64,000 bases of DNA. Origin: Phaeodactylibacter xiamenensis (GTDB lineage: Bacteria > Bacteroidota > Bacteroidia > Chitinophagales > Saprospiraceae). The position numbers and the translations under genes are program-made. Location of the stretch: assembly GCF_000759025.1 (NCBI RefSeq), contig NZ_JPOS01000038.1, forward strand, positions 62,001 through 126,000. The letters run 5' to 3'. The notes beneath the pieces are model-generated. The model saw nothing but the letters and a program-made list of their open reading frames with translations. It made no database searches and was not told the DNA's origin. This document shows, in pieces, positions 44,691-53,605 of this stretch. The number at the start of each line of letters is the position of its first letter. The stretch's first letter is position 1.

Positions 44691-44749
44691 CCTTGCAGAC
44701 AACCCTTTGCTGTTATCGGCGTTCTTCTTAGGAATCAACTCAAACAGGC

Positions 44750-45346
44750 ATGTCTTTTCACAAATCAGAGGAATACGATCAAGCAACTACCGAAGCCCTG
44801 ACTGGGCTTTACCAGGCTGCCATTGGGCAATTGGGTGAGGACGTGAGCCGCGAAGGGCTCGTCAAGACTCCGGAGCGGGCTGCCAAAGCTATGCAGTTTC
44901 TCACACAGGGCTATGAACAAGACGCAGAACAGATACTGAAGTCTGCTATGTTCCGGGAAGAATACAGCGAAATGGTCCTGGTAAAAGATATCGAATTGTA
45001 TTCCCTGTGCGAACACCATCTGCTGCCATTTTTTGGAAAGGCGCATGTGGCGTATATTCCCAACGGTTACATCGTGGGATTAAGCAAAATTCCGCGGGTG
45101 ATCGATGTGTTCGCCCGGCGGCTGCAGGTACAGGAGCGCCTGACGGATCAAATTCTGCACTGCATACATGAAACCCTAAACCCGCTGGGTGTGGCTGTAG
45201 TGATTGAAGCCCGCCACATGTGCATGATGATGCGCGGCGTACAAAAGCAAAATTCAGTAACGACCACCTCTGCTTTTACCGGCGAATTCCAAAGGGCGGA
45301 GACCCGGGCAGAATTTTTAAACCTGGTCAGTGCCGATTTGCATTGA
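44750..45346 (+). CDS. folE: GTP cyclohydrolase I
   Basis: A 198-aa enzyme converting GTP to 7,8-dihydroneopterin triphosphate, the first step of folate and pterin synthesis. Signatures: [21 protein letters not shown] (zinc Cys and His), [22 protein letters not shown] and the second zinc Cys in [12 protein letters not shown], followed by [11 protein letters not shown]. Complete. It follows the PTPS gene and precedes fabD by 51 bp containing a short hairpin (GCTCCT/AGGAGC). Confidence 0.95.
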   Translation: MSFHKSEEYDQATTEALTGLYQAAIGQLGEDVSREGLVKTPERAAKAMQFLTQGYEQDAEQILKSAMFREEYSEMVLVKDIELYSLCEHHLLPFFGKAHVAYIPNGYIVGLSKIPRVIDVFARRLQVQERLTDQILHCIHETLNPLGVAVVIEARHMCMMMRGVQKQNSVTTTSAFTGEFQRAETRAEFLNLVSADLH

Positions 45347-45397
45347 AAGAAGGCTCCTTCAGGAGCATAATCAGAAAACTTCAAAACGAAATCAACC

Positions 45398-46276
45398 ATG
45401 AAAGCCTACGTTTTCCCCGGCCAAGCTTCCCAGTTTGAAGGTATGGGCAAAGACCTGTACGAAAGCAGCGACCTGGCTAAAAAGCTATTTGAGCAAGCCA
45501 ACGATATTCTTGGTTTCCGCATTACGGATGTAATGTTTGAAGGCTCCGCTGAAGACCTCAAGCAGACGCGGGTGACGCAACCTGCGGTGTTCCTGCACTC
45601 CATTGTGAAAGCCAAAATGGCGGGAGACGAGATGAACCCTGGTGCAGTAGCCGGGCACTCCCTGGGCGAGTTTTCTGCCCTTGTAGCCGCCGGTGCCCTG
45701 AGTTTTGAAGAGGGGCTCAAGCTGGTACAAGGCCGTGCTCAGGCCATGCAGAAAGCCTGTGAAATGCAGGAAAGCACCATGGCCGCCATCATTGGTATGG
45801 AGGACGAAGTCGTAGAGCAGATTTGTGAGGGTATCGATGCTATTGTGGTCGCGGCCAACTATAACTGCCCTGGCCAGCTGGTGATCTCTGGCTCTGTGGA
45901 AGGTGTGAATCAGGCGGTGGAGGCACTGAAGGAAGCGGGGGCCCGCCGGGCGCTCGTACTGCCGGTAGGTGGGGCCTTCCACTCTCCATTAATGCAACCT
46001 GCTCAGGACGAACTACAGGCGGCTATAGAGGCAGCAGCCTTCCAGCAACCGGTTTGCCCGATCTATCAAAATGCTACCGCGACCGCCACAACCGACCCGG
46101 AAGTCATCCAAAAAAACCTCATCGCTCAACTGACAGCCCCCGTACGCTGGACACAAACCATGAAAAACATGATCGCGGATGGCGTCACCGAGTTTATCGA
46201 GGTCGGTGGGAATGGCAAGACGCTCCAGGGTTTTGTAAAGAAGGTAGACCGGCAGTTCCCTACAAGTGCTTTGTAG
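45398..46276 (+). CDS. fabD: Malonyl-CoA:ACP transacylase
   Basis: A 292-aa enzyme loading malonate on acyl-carrier protein for fatty acid synthesis. Start FPGQASQFEGMG, active-site serine in GHSLGE (Ser88), and the catalytic His in GGAFHSPLM near residue 200. GGNGKTLQG near the end is the usual last motif. Full length. It lies between folE and a yqgE homologue, so genes of several pathways share this run. Confidence 0.95.
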   Translation: MKAYVFPGQASQFEGMGKDLYESSDLAKKLFEQANDILGFRITDVMFEGSAEDLKQTRVTQPAVFLHSIVKAKMAGDEMNPGAVAGHSLGEFSALVAAGALSFEEGLKLVQGRAQAMQKACEMQESTMAAIIGMEDEVVEQICEGIDAIVVAANYNCPGQLVISGSVEGVNQAVEALKEAGARRALVLPVGGAFHSPLMQPAQDELQAAIEAAAFQQPVCPIYQNATATATTDPEVIQKNLIAQLTAPVRWTQTMKNMIADGVTEFIEVGGNGKTLQGFVKKVDRQFPTSAL

Positions 46277-46350
46277 TATTCAAAAAAATGACTCCCGGCT
46301 GAACCAATTCCCGTCCCCGATGGGTTCTTTTGTAATGAAAGCACAATTTT

Positions 46351-46908
46351 ATGGTTAGCAATCAAGTGAAAAACGGGCAGGTCTTACTGGCAGAGCCCTT
46401 CATGTTAGATCCAAATTTTAAACGCGCTGCGGTGCTGCTCTGTGAGCATGGCGAGGAAGGCAGCGTGGGGTTCATCATGAATAAGCCACTTGATATGCAG
46501 ATCGATGCCCTGGTCGAGTCCTTCCCGGAATTTGAGTCCCGGGTCCTCTACGGCGGGCCGGTGCAGCGCGATACCATCCACTATCTGCACACGGTAGGGG
46601 ATTTGCTGGAAGGCAGCCGCCCGGTCGGCAACGGTATCTACTGGGGCGGTGATTTCGAAAAACTGAAATTTTTAGCGACCTCCCAGCTCATCGAGCCTAA
46701 AGATATCCGCTTCTTCGTTGGCTATTCTGGTTGGTCGGAAGGGCAGCTCGATGATGAGATGACCCTCGGCTCCTGGGTGGTGGCAGACATGCACGCCAAC
46801 TATCTTTTCAATATGGACTCCGGTCAGGTATGGGAGCAGGCGATGTACAACAAAGGTGATGCTTACACGGTCATTGCGAATATGCCGGAATTTGTTAGCT
46901 GGAATTAG
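46351..46908 (+). CDS. YqgE/AlgH family protein
   Basis: A 185-aa protein of the YqgE/AlgH family (DUF179), widespread but with no agreed role. Signatures: LLAEPFMLDPNFKRAAVLLCEHGEEGSVGFIMNKP (family start, LCEH and GFIMNKP) and the later VGYSGWSEGQLDDEM. Length as usual. The gene is followed by a strong terminator shared with the converging peptidase. Confidence 0.9.
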   Translation: MVSNQVKNGQVLLAEPFMLDPNFKRAAVLLCEHGEEGSVGFIMNKPLDMQIDALVESFPEFESRVLYGGPVQRDTIHYLHTVGDLLEGSRPVGNGIYWGGDFEKLKFLATSQLIEPKDIRFFVGYSGWSEGQLDDEMTLGSWVVADMHANYLFNMDSGQVWEQAMYNKGDAYTVIANMPEFVSWN

Positions 46909-46940
46909 CCTCTTCTTTTACCCGCCGTCCTAAAAAGAAT

Positions 46941-46980
46941 AAGCCCCCTTCAGTACCATTTTGGCAGCCGAAGGGGGCTT
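46941..46980. terminator. Bidirectional terminator between yqgE and the M23 peptidase
   Basis: Perfect stem AAGCCCCCTTC (46941-46951) with GAAGGGGGCTT (46970-46980), followed by CGTTTTGTTTT and preceded by an A-rich strand; convergent genes on both sides. Confidence 0.9.
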
Positions 46981-47008
46981 CGTTTTGTTTTGATGGATCT
47001 TGTTTTTC

Positions 47009-48424
47009 TTACGGGTTATCCGCACCGGTTGCTTCATCGGTTTCTTCTGAAACGATCTTGTTCGGTTTGGCATTATTCAGCAGTTCCATGTAGCGGTCGC
47101 GCTGCAGCCCAAACTGAGACAGCTCTGAATCCGGCAGTGGCTTGGCAGGTGGGAATTTCATATTCAGGTGGTTGACCTGCTTGCCGTCTTTCCAGAAGCG
47201 GAAGCAAACGTGAGGGCCTGTAGCCAGGCCCGTAGAGCCCACATAGCCAATCACCTGCCCTTGCTTCACATGTGTGCCGACGCTGATGCCTTTGGCGAAC
47301 TTTTGCATGTGCAGGTACTGCGTTTCGTAGGTTTTATCGTGTTTGATCTTTACGAAGTTGCCGTTGCCTTTGGTGTAGGAGGCACGGGTAACCACACCGT
47401 CACCCACCGCGTAGATAGGTGTGCCGTAAGGCGCAGCGTAATCGGTGCCATAGTGCGGGCGGCGGCGCTTCAGGATAGGGTGGAAGCGGTTGAGGTTGTA
47501 GTAGGAGGAAATCCGGGAGTACTTCACCGGCGATTTGAGGAAGCCCCGCTTCATCGGGCGGCCTTCCAGGTCATAGTACCCTTCGTGTGCCCCATCTTCG
47601 CTCTTGTAGTAAATAGCGTGGTATTCGTTCTCGCCTGTTTTGTAGTAAGCTGCGTGGACGGCCCCGATGCCTACTTCTTCGCCATCGATAAACTCGCGGT
47701 CAAAAACGAGTTTGAACTCATCGTTCTTCTGCAGGTGGTGGAAGTCAATCGACCATTGCAGCGCGCCTTCCATTTTAGCAGCCAGCTCGTAGCTCAGCCC
47801 CTGTCCGACGATGGCGTTCCAAAGGGAAGACTCCAGCTTGCCAGCTACAGAGCCCTGCTGCGTTTCCACAACACGCTCCTTACGCTCCACCTTGTAGTCA
47901 CCGGAGAGCTCGAACACCACATACTCGTAGTCGTTGGGCTCATAGACCATGTAAAGCGGCTGCTCTGCGCCCGGCTTGGAAAGAATGGTATAAGGTTTGC
48001 CTACCCGAAGGTGGCGAACATCAAAAACATCCTCCATATTGGCGACCAGCTTCTCAATCGAAGGGTAATCGAGCTGCTGACCCAGGAGGATGTCGGCTAA
48101 GAATTGTCCGGATTGAATGGTGTTTTCCTGCAATTGCAGCGTATCAATAGCAAAGCCGTACTTCATGGTAGGGACTACTGCCGGGAAAGCGCTAAGCTCC
48201 ACCGGTGCTTCCGCTGAAGAAAGCGAAGCCCGCAGCCCTTTTTTGCTATTCAGCTGAGTAGCGGCATAAAAAATAGCCGTGCCCGCGAGGAGGACGGCAA
48301 TTGAGATCGCTGAAATATGTATAGTGCGTTTATACTGTCGGTAAAAGTGGTTAATCGATTCTGTTAGATCCACGATGAAGTAGGTTTGATGAATAAATGG
48401 TGTGCTGTAATTACGGCATACCAA
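47009..48424 (-). CDS. M23-family metallopeptidase (LytM/gp13-type)
   Basis: A 471-aa membrane-anchored protein: one N-terminal transmembrane helix (residues about 40-58, ISIAVLLAGTAIFYA), an OapA/LysM-like linker region (residues about 110-180), then the M23 domain with the zinc ligands in RRPHYGTDYAAPYGTPIYAVGDG (His and Asp) and GPHVCFRFWKDG. It can cut peptidoglycan cross-bridges or act as a regulator of cell division. A start at the in-frame GTG near 48373 is also possible. It has no partner nearby. Confidence 0.88.
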   Translation of the reverse strand: MVCRNYSTPFIHQTYFIVDLTESINHFYRQYKRTIHISAISIAVLLAGTAIFYAATQLNSKKGLRASLSSAEAPVELSAFPAVVPTMKYGFAIDTLQLQENTIQSGQFLADILLGQQLDYPSIEKLVANMEDVFDVRHLRVGKPYTILSKPGAEQPLYMVYEPNDYEYVVFELSGDYKVERKERVVETQQGSVAGKLESSLWNAIVGQGLSYELAAKMEGALQWSIDFHHLQKNDEFKLVFDREFIDGEEVGIGAVHAAYYKTGENEYHAIYYKSEDGAHEGYYDLEGRPMKRGFLKSPVKYSRISSYYNLNRFHPILKRRRPHYGTDYAAPYGTPIYAVGDGVVTRASYTKGNGNFVKIKHDKTYETQYLHMQKFAKGISVGTHVKQGQVIGYVGSTGLATGPHVCFRFWKDGKQVNHLNMKFPPAKPLPDSELSQFGLQRDRYMELLNNAKPNKIVSEETDEATGADNP

Positions 48425-48679
48425 GCCAGTATTGGGGGTGAATACGGTAAATAGCTACTAATTTTTGGGACGAGAACCATGGGATCAAAAGGTGCTGAAT
48501 GTTTTTTGCACCTGCAAATATAGAAGCGGCGGCAAGCTGCGCCTAATATTAATTGTTAAAATTACAAAAAATGGAACTTTTTGTTCAGCTCCCCGTATAA
48601 AAACTTTTGCGCCACTTCTTTTTCTCCAACTATTTATATCCTTTTTGAACGCTTTTCTAATCATTTCTACGGAATTCCC

Positions 48680-48687
48680 TACCTTTG
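48680..48687 (+). promoter_or_regulatory. -7 box of purM (TACCTTTG)
   Basis: Perfect TAnnTTTG match 19 bp before the ATG at 48707, giving a very short leader. This supports the downstream ATG over the one at 48581. Confidence 0.5.
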
Positions 48688-48706
48688 CGGGAAATTACCA
48701 AACCGG

Positions 48707-49888
48707 ATGGCAGACCAATCGAAATACGGGCTACGGGGCGTCTCAGCAACCAAAGACGAAGTGCACGCCGCCATAAAAAATCTGGACAAAGGCTTATACC
48801 CGAACGCTTTCTGCAAAATCCTGCCTGATGTGGCAGCCGGTAGCCCGGAGCATTGCACCTTGATGCATGCCGATACCGCTGGCACCAAAGGCAGCCTCGC
48901 TTACCTCTACTGGAAAGAAACCGGCGACCTCTCCGTTTGGGAAGGTATTGCACAGGATGCGATGGTAATGAACCTTGACGACATGGGCTGTGTCGGCTGC
49001 ACCAGCAATATCCTGCTCTCCTCAACGATTGGCCGGAATAAAAACCGGATTTCGGGCGATGTCATCAGCACCATTATCAATTTCACCTCTGCTTTTGTGG
49101 AAGAAATGCGCAGCCACGGCGTAGACATCCACCTCGCAGGCGGAGAAACGGCCGATGTCGGAGATATCGTCCGTACTATTGATGTGGGCTATACGGCTTT
49201 CGCCCGGATGAAGCGCAGTGACCTGATTGTGAATGACATTCAGCCCGGCGATGTGGTTGTTGGCCTCGCCTCCTACGGCCAGGCTACCTACGAAAAATCC
49301 TACAACGGCGGTATGGGCAGCAACGGGCTCACAAGTGCCCGCCACGATGTTTTCAGTCACCGTTATGCTTCCAAGTACCCGGAAAGCTACGACCCCACAC
49401 TGCCTGAAACCGTCGTCTACGTGGGCTCCAAGAGCGTGACGGATGAAGTCAGTATCGGGAACGGGCAAAAGATGACAGCCGGCAAGCTGGTATTGTCGCC
49501 CACCCGGACCTACCTCCCTGTGATCGCGCAGCTGTTGAAGCATCTGAAGCCTTCCATAAACGGCATGATCCACAATACCGGCGGAGGGTTGTCTAAGGTG
49601 GTCAAGTTTATTGACAACGTGCGGGTGATCAAAGACAACCTGCTGCCCCTACCGCCCCTCTTTCAGATGATCCGGGAAGAGTCTGGCACCGACTGGAAGG
49701 AAATGTATCAGGTCTTCAACATGGGGCAGCGCCTGGAAGTCTATCTTCCGGAAAGCGAAGCTCAGGCGGTCATCGATATCGCCAAACAGTTTAATATTGA
49801 TGCTCAAATCATTGGGCGTGTTGAAAAGGCCGATCAGCCAACGGTAAGGGTGGAAAGCCTCTACGGTACTTTTGAATACGACCATTAA
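48707..49888 (+). CDS. purM: Phosphoribosylformylglycinamidine cyclo-ligase (AIR synthetase)
   Basis: A 393-aa purine-synthesis enzyme making AIR from FGAM with ATP. Start MADQSKYGLRGVSATKDEV at the ATG of 48707; the frame opens at 48581, but the upstream residues are leader-like and the TACCTTTG box lies between. Signatures: HADTAGTKGSLAYLYWKETGD, MNLDDMGCVGCTSNILL, HLAGGETADVGDIVRT and NTGGGLSKVVKF. It is somewhat longer than proteobacterial PurM (about 345 aa), as in other Bacteroidota. No other pur gene is adjacent. Confidence 0.93.
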   Translation: MADQSKYGLRGVSATKDEVHAAIKNLDKGLYPNAFCKILPDVAAGSPEHCTLMHADTAGTKGSLAYLYWKETGDLSVWEGIAQDAMVMNLDDMGCVGCTSNILLSSTIGRNKNRISGDVISTIINFTSAFVEEMRSHGVDIHLAGGETADVGDIVRTIDVGYTAFARMKRSDLIVNDIQPGDVVVGLASYGQATYEKSYNGGMGSNGLTSARHDVFSHRYASKYPESYDPTLPETVVYVGSKSVTDEVSIGNGQKMTAGKLVLSPTRTYLPVIAQLLKHLKPSINGMIHNTGGGLSKVVKFIDNVRVIKDNLLPLPPLFQMIREESGTDWKEMYQVFNMGQRLEVYLPESEAQAVIDIAKQFNIDAQIIGRVEKADQPTVRVESLYGTFEYDH

Positions 49889-50004
49889 TGGATAACACCA
49901 ACCCCAAGATCCTCAAATGCCGAAAGATTTCAGGTAGCGGGCAAAGGCGAAAATAGAATCGAAGCGTATTTGCCGCTACTAAAACACCATCACTTTGAAC
50001 AGGC

Positions 50005-50649
50005 ATGAGAAGAGTTACTAAGCAACAGAAAGTCAAAGCTATTACAGAGATTCTGGAATCTTACTACCCTGAAGTTCCAGTCCCCCTCGATCACAAAGAC
50101 CCCTACACCCTCCTGGTAGCCGTATTACTGTCGGCTCAATGTACCGATGAACGGGTTAACCGCATTACGCCCTTGTTGTTTGAACGGGCGGACAACCCCA
50201 AAGATATGGCACAGATGCCTGTCGATGAAATCCGGGAGATTATCCGCCCCTGTGGCCTTTCTCCCCGCAAATCAGCGGCCATCAGCGAACTGTCAAATAT
50301 CCTGGTAGAAAAATATGGAGGAGCAGTGCCCGAAGAGATGGAGGCGCTGGAAGCATTGCCCGGGGTAGGTCACAAAACGGCCTCCGTGGTCATGTCCCAG
50401 GCTTTCGGAGAGCCTGCCTTCCCGGTTGACACTCACATCCACCGCCTGGCTTACCGCTGGGGGCTGAGCACCGGTAAGAATGTACAGCGTACGGAGTATG
50501 ATCTCAAACGACTTTTTCCGAAGGAGCTATGGAACAAGCTGCACCTGCAAATCATCTTTTTCGGAAGAGAGTACTGCCCGGCAAGGGGGCACGACCCAAG
50601 GGAATGCCCGATTTGCAGTCAGTACGGCCGCAAAACCCTGTTTAAGTAA
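50005..50649 (+). CDS. nth: Endonuclease III (DNA glycosylase/AP lyase) with a lost or altered Fe-S site
   Basis: A 214-aa base-excision repair enzyme removing oxidised pyrimidines. Helix-hairpin-helix LEALPGVGHKTASVV with catalytic Lys124, and Asp142 in FPVDTHIHRL. The end is odd: Cys191, Cys201 and Cys204 (YCPARGHDPRECPIC) remain, but the usual C-x6-C-x2-C-x5-C pattern is broken and there is no fourth Cys in the remaining ten residues. The 4Fe-4S cluster may be missing, as I recall for some Bacteroidota relatives. Confidence 0.92.
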   Translation: MRRVTKQQKVKAITEILESYYPEVPVPLDHKDPYTLLVAVLLSAQCTDERVNRITPLLFERADNPKDMAQMPVDEIREIIRPCGLSPRKSAAISELSNILVEKYGGAVPEEMEALEALPGVGHKTASVVMSQAFGEPAFPVDTHIHRLAYRWGLSTGKNVQRTEYDLKRLFPKELWNKLHLQIIFFGREYCPARGHDPRECPICSQYGRKTLFK

Positions 50650-50738
50650 AAGTTAGCGATTGCAATAACCCGGTCATTTAGGGCATAGGGTAGTAACCAA
50701 CTCCGGGCTTGGCTGTTATTGTGGAAAAAAGAGAGACT

Positions 50739-51062
50739 ATGCTCAAAAAATATTTCGGAACAACCATACAAGCCCTTCGCATATTGGCTTTATGGGAAGG
50801 CGTTTCCTTCCTGCTGATCCTGTTTTTTACTATGCCGCTTAAGTATATGGCGGGTATCCCTGAGCCCAATCTCGTGGTTGGAATGGCACATGGCTTCCTT
50901 TTTATTGGCTACATTACGATAGTGATACTGGCCCGGTCAGAATACAGGATGAGCCTGGGGCAGACTTTTTGGTCGCTGCTTGCCTCCATTGTGCCATTCG
51001 GGACCTTTGTGGCGGACAGCAAAATCTTCAAGCCCATACAGCAGCAGGTTCAGAAGGGGTAG
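50739..51062 (+). CDS. DUF3817 small membrane protein
   Basis: A 107-aa inner-membrane protein from the ATG at 50739 (an upstream TTG at 50709 is less likely). Three hydrophobic segments: about residues 12-31 (LRILALWEGVSFLLILFFTMP), 45-65 (GMAHGFLFIGYITIVIL) and 78-95. The LWEGVSFLLLLFxxMPLKY motif and a central Pro/His pattern are typical of DUF3817, a family of unknown role. Its last 13 bases overlap the end of the convergent BamA-like gene. Confidence 0.85.
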   Translation: MLKKYFGTTIQALRILALWEGVSFLLILFFTMPLKYMAGIPEPNLVVGMAHGFLFIGYITIVILARSEYRMSLGQTFWSLLASIVPFGTFVADSKIFKPIQQQVQKG

Positions 51063-53581
51063 CCAAAGCCCAGGTTGAAAGCCACGATATCCCCAAGGCG
51101 CAGGTCCACGCGGTTCCCGTCCGCCCGAAAGTCCCGGAACCAGTAGTTCTGCCAGTTGGCGGGGCTGTCGGGCTCATTGGGGAATGGGGCAGCATGCCGG
51201 AGTTTCACGCCCATGTCCAGCCGCAGAATGAAGTAGGAAAAGTCGAGCCGCAGCCCAAAGCCGCCGCCTATAGCAATCTGCCGGTAGAAAGGCTCATTGG
51301 TATACGAAATCCGCTCCCCGGATTCCTGGTCCACACAGGTATAGGTTTTGCCCCTTAGTAAAAACTGAGAACCGCAACGGTTGGGGTCCCGCCGGAGCGT
51401 CCACACATTCCCGGCATCCAGGAAAAATGCCCCATTCATCAGCCAGAATATTTTGAACCGGTATTCCAGATTGGCTTCCAGTTTGAAGTCGCCGGTCTGG
51501 TAGAGCCGGGTGTTATTCGCACTCCGCACCGCCAGCGTATCTTCATAAGCACCCGGGCCGAGCCCGCGGGGTGCCCATGCCCGTATGCTGTTGGGCCCTC
51601 CGGCAAAGAACTGCTTCACATAGGGGACATCGGTGGTGTACCCAAACGGCCGGGCTACACCAATAGAGAAGCGGGCCGCAAAACTGTGGTTGGGCCGGCT
51701 TTGCCAGTACCGCCTCAGGTCAATTTGTGTACGGGCGTATTGCGAAAAATCCACGCCCTGCCCACCGCCCAAATTAAGGCGCAGGGTATCCGGTTCCAGG
51801 GAAAAGCTATTGTAAATCGCATTGCCTGCCCAGATTTCCGCACCCGCAAGTTCCAGATTGAAGCCCAGGTAGTAGGAATTGCCCCGGCGGTTGGGCCGGG
51901 AGTTGTACACGTAGTTCATGTCCCGGAAGAGCAGGCTAACGAACAGCTGCTCGCCAAAGGAGCGTTCCAGGAAGGGGTTGAAGGCGAGCAGGGAGTCAAA
52001 GTTCGCTTCAGTCGTAGGCAGCAGGTAATCAATGCCCACGTGGTTCAGGATAAACCGCTTGTTGTTGGCGGGTTGGTGGTCAAAGCCGTAGGTGCTTGTG
52101 AAAAGGTTGTACTGGTAAAAATCCAGGATAAGCAGGTAGTTGTAGTTGGCGGATACGCGGGTGGACGCATTCTCCTGAAGCGATTGGTAAAAGCCTTCCC
52201 TGAAAAAGACCGACGATTCCTTTTTGCCCAGCCGGGCCCTGTCCAGCCGCCGCCAGATGCTCAGGTAATCAATAAACCGGGGCAGGTAGAGGTTGGTCTG
52301 TAAGCCGAGGTCCACCGTATTCCAAAACTGCCCGGCAGAGATGGCTTGGGGAGCCGGGTTGAATTCCACACCGGCGTTGAAGTCCGTGATCAGGAGCTCC
52401 GCCCCGCCAAAGACATTGCGGTGGCGCAGCGATGGGCTGACCGTAGTGCCAATGAGGTTGCCAATGCCCGTAGCGCTTCGGCTGGCGTAGTTGAACTCCA
52501 GGTCGGCACCCACTTCCAGACGCTTGTTTTGCGTAAGCTCAATGCGGATGTCCAGCCGGTCCGGGTAGAGCGAATCGATGTTTTGCTTGATCCGGACGAA
52601 ACGGAAGACCCCCAGGCTGTTGAGCTGTTTGTTGGTCAGGTCGTAATCGTCCTGACTATAGAGTTCGCCTTGCTTTAGGTAGATGGATTCCACAACGGTG
52701 CCCGGGTCTACCCGAAAGTAAGGGTGGGAAGTGCGCAGGTGGATGTCGTTGATCAGGGTGTCCGCCAGGGTGGAGTCGCCCTGTCCGGGGATGTAGTCCA
52801 GAAAAACCGTGATGTCGTCAATATGGTACTGCTGATGCACGGTATCCTCAGCCGGGGGCAGGACTTCCAGCCGGAGCGCTGCCCGTTGCCCTTCCACTGT
52901 CGTGTCTGCATCCAGAGGCGCAAAGTAATTGCTGAAAAAGTAGGCATAACCGTGGTTGCGCAGGTAGCTGGTAATGCGCTTCCGTTCCTGATCGTACAGT
53001 TGCCCGTCAATTGCAGACCCCGGCTTCAGGTAGCTGCGGGGGGCTATGGAGCGCAGGATGCTGTCCACCGTGGGGTCCTTACAGGCAAACACAATAGTAT
53101 CTACCCGGTACTGCTCATTGGGGGTGACGTGGTAGGTAATGTACATTTTTTTGCGCCTGACCAGTGGGTCAGAATAGACCTCGGCATCGAAGTAGCCCTT
53201 GTACTGCAGGTAGTACCGCATAGATTGTTCGGTGGCTTCACGCAGGGATGGATCGTAAATCGCCGGGGGCTCGCCGATCACCCGCCGCAGCAGCCGGTCA
53301 AATTTGGTCGTATCGCCGGGCCCGTTGGTGACGAAGTAAAACCACTCCCGCGGCATGAAAAAGAACCGGTTGTTTTTGGTCTGCTTGTACAAGGTGGACA
53401 GCTCGTACTTCATATTGCGTTCCCGTTCCAGCTTGTCATCCGCATGTAGCTTGATGCTGTTGCCGCGCAGCAGGTATTCATCCGCCGCCAGGTACCTGGA
53501 GGAATTGCAGGATGAAAAAAACAGCAGTGCCAGAACGGCACCGATTAAGTATATTGTGCTTTCACTGCTACGCATGGGCAT
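51050..53581 (-). CDS. Outer-membrane protein of the BamA/TamA (Omp85) family, lipoprotein type
   Basis: About 843 aa. The start is the ATG at 53581 or 53575 (MRSSEST); the frame opens at 53641. Lipobox SSC (Cys25 of MPMRSSESTIYL...FFSSC), then POTRA-like repeats (about residues 35-370: YHVTPNEQYRVDTIVF, YHIDDITVFLDYIPG, LTNKQLNSLGVFRFVRI) and a 16-strand barrel (GADLEFNYASRSATG, GGPNSIRAWAPRGLGPGAY, ending VAFNLGFGYPF). It inserts or translocates outer-membrane proteins; being a lipoprotein it resembles the TamL type of Bacteroidota. The usual TamB partner is not in the window. Confidence 0.88.
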   Translation of the reverse strand: MPMRSSESTIYLIGAVLALLFFSSCNSSRYLAADEYLLRGNSIKLHADDKLERERNMKYELSTLYKQTKNNRFFFMPREWFYFVTNGPGDTTKFDRLLRRVIGEPPAIYDPSLREATEQSMRYYLQYKGYFDAEVYSDPLVRRKKMYITYHVTPNEQYRVDTIVFACKDPTVDSILRSIAPRSYLKPGSAIDGQLYDQERKRITSYLRNHGYAYFFSNYFAPLDADTTVEGQRAALRLEVLPPAEDTVHQQYHIDDITVFLDYIPGQGDSTLADTLINDIHLRTSHPYFRVDPGTVVESIYLKQGELYSQDDYDLTNKQLNSLGVFRFVRIKQNIDSLYPDRLDIRIELTQNKRLEVGADLEFNYASRSATGIGNLIGTTVSPSLRHRNVFGGAELLITDFNAGVEFNPAPQAISAGQFWNTVDLGLQTNLYLPRFIDYLSIWRRLDRARLGKKESSVFFREGFYQSLQENASTRVSANYNYLLILDFYQYNLFTSTYGFDHQPANNKRFILNHVGIDYLLPTTEANFDSLLAFNPFLERSFGEQLFVSLLFRDMNYVYNSRPNRRGNSYYLGFNLELAGAEIWAGNAIYNSFSLEPDTLRLNLGGGQGVDFSQYARTQIDLRRYWQSRPNHSFAARFSIGVARPFGYTTDVPYVKQFFAGGPNSIRAWAPRGLGPGAYEDTLAVRSANNTRLYQTGDFKLEANLEYRFKIFWLMNGAFFLDAGNVWTLRRDPNRCGSQFLLRGKTYTCVDQESGERISYTNEPFYRQIAIGGGFGLRLDFSYFILRLDMGVKLRHAAPFPNEPDSPANWQNYWFRDFRADGNRVDLRLGDIVAFNLGFGYPF

Positions 53582-53605
53582 TTTGATCAACAGCCAAAAA
53601 ACGTT

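Noticed and set aside
48581-48706. Longer purM start
   Set aside because: A perfect TACCTTTG box lies at 48680-48687, just before the normal family start at 48707.
51050-51062. Overlap of DUF3817 and Omp85 genes as a regulatory antisense device
   Set aside because: A 13-bp tail-to-tail overlap is common and shows no special structure.
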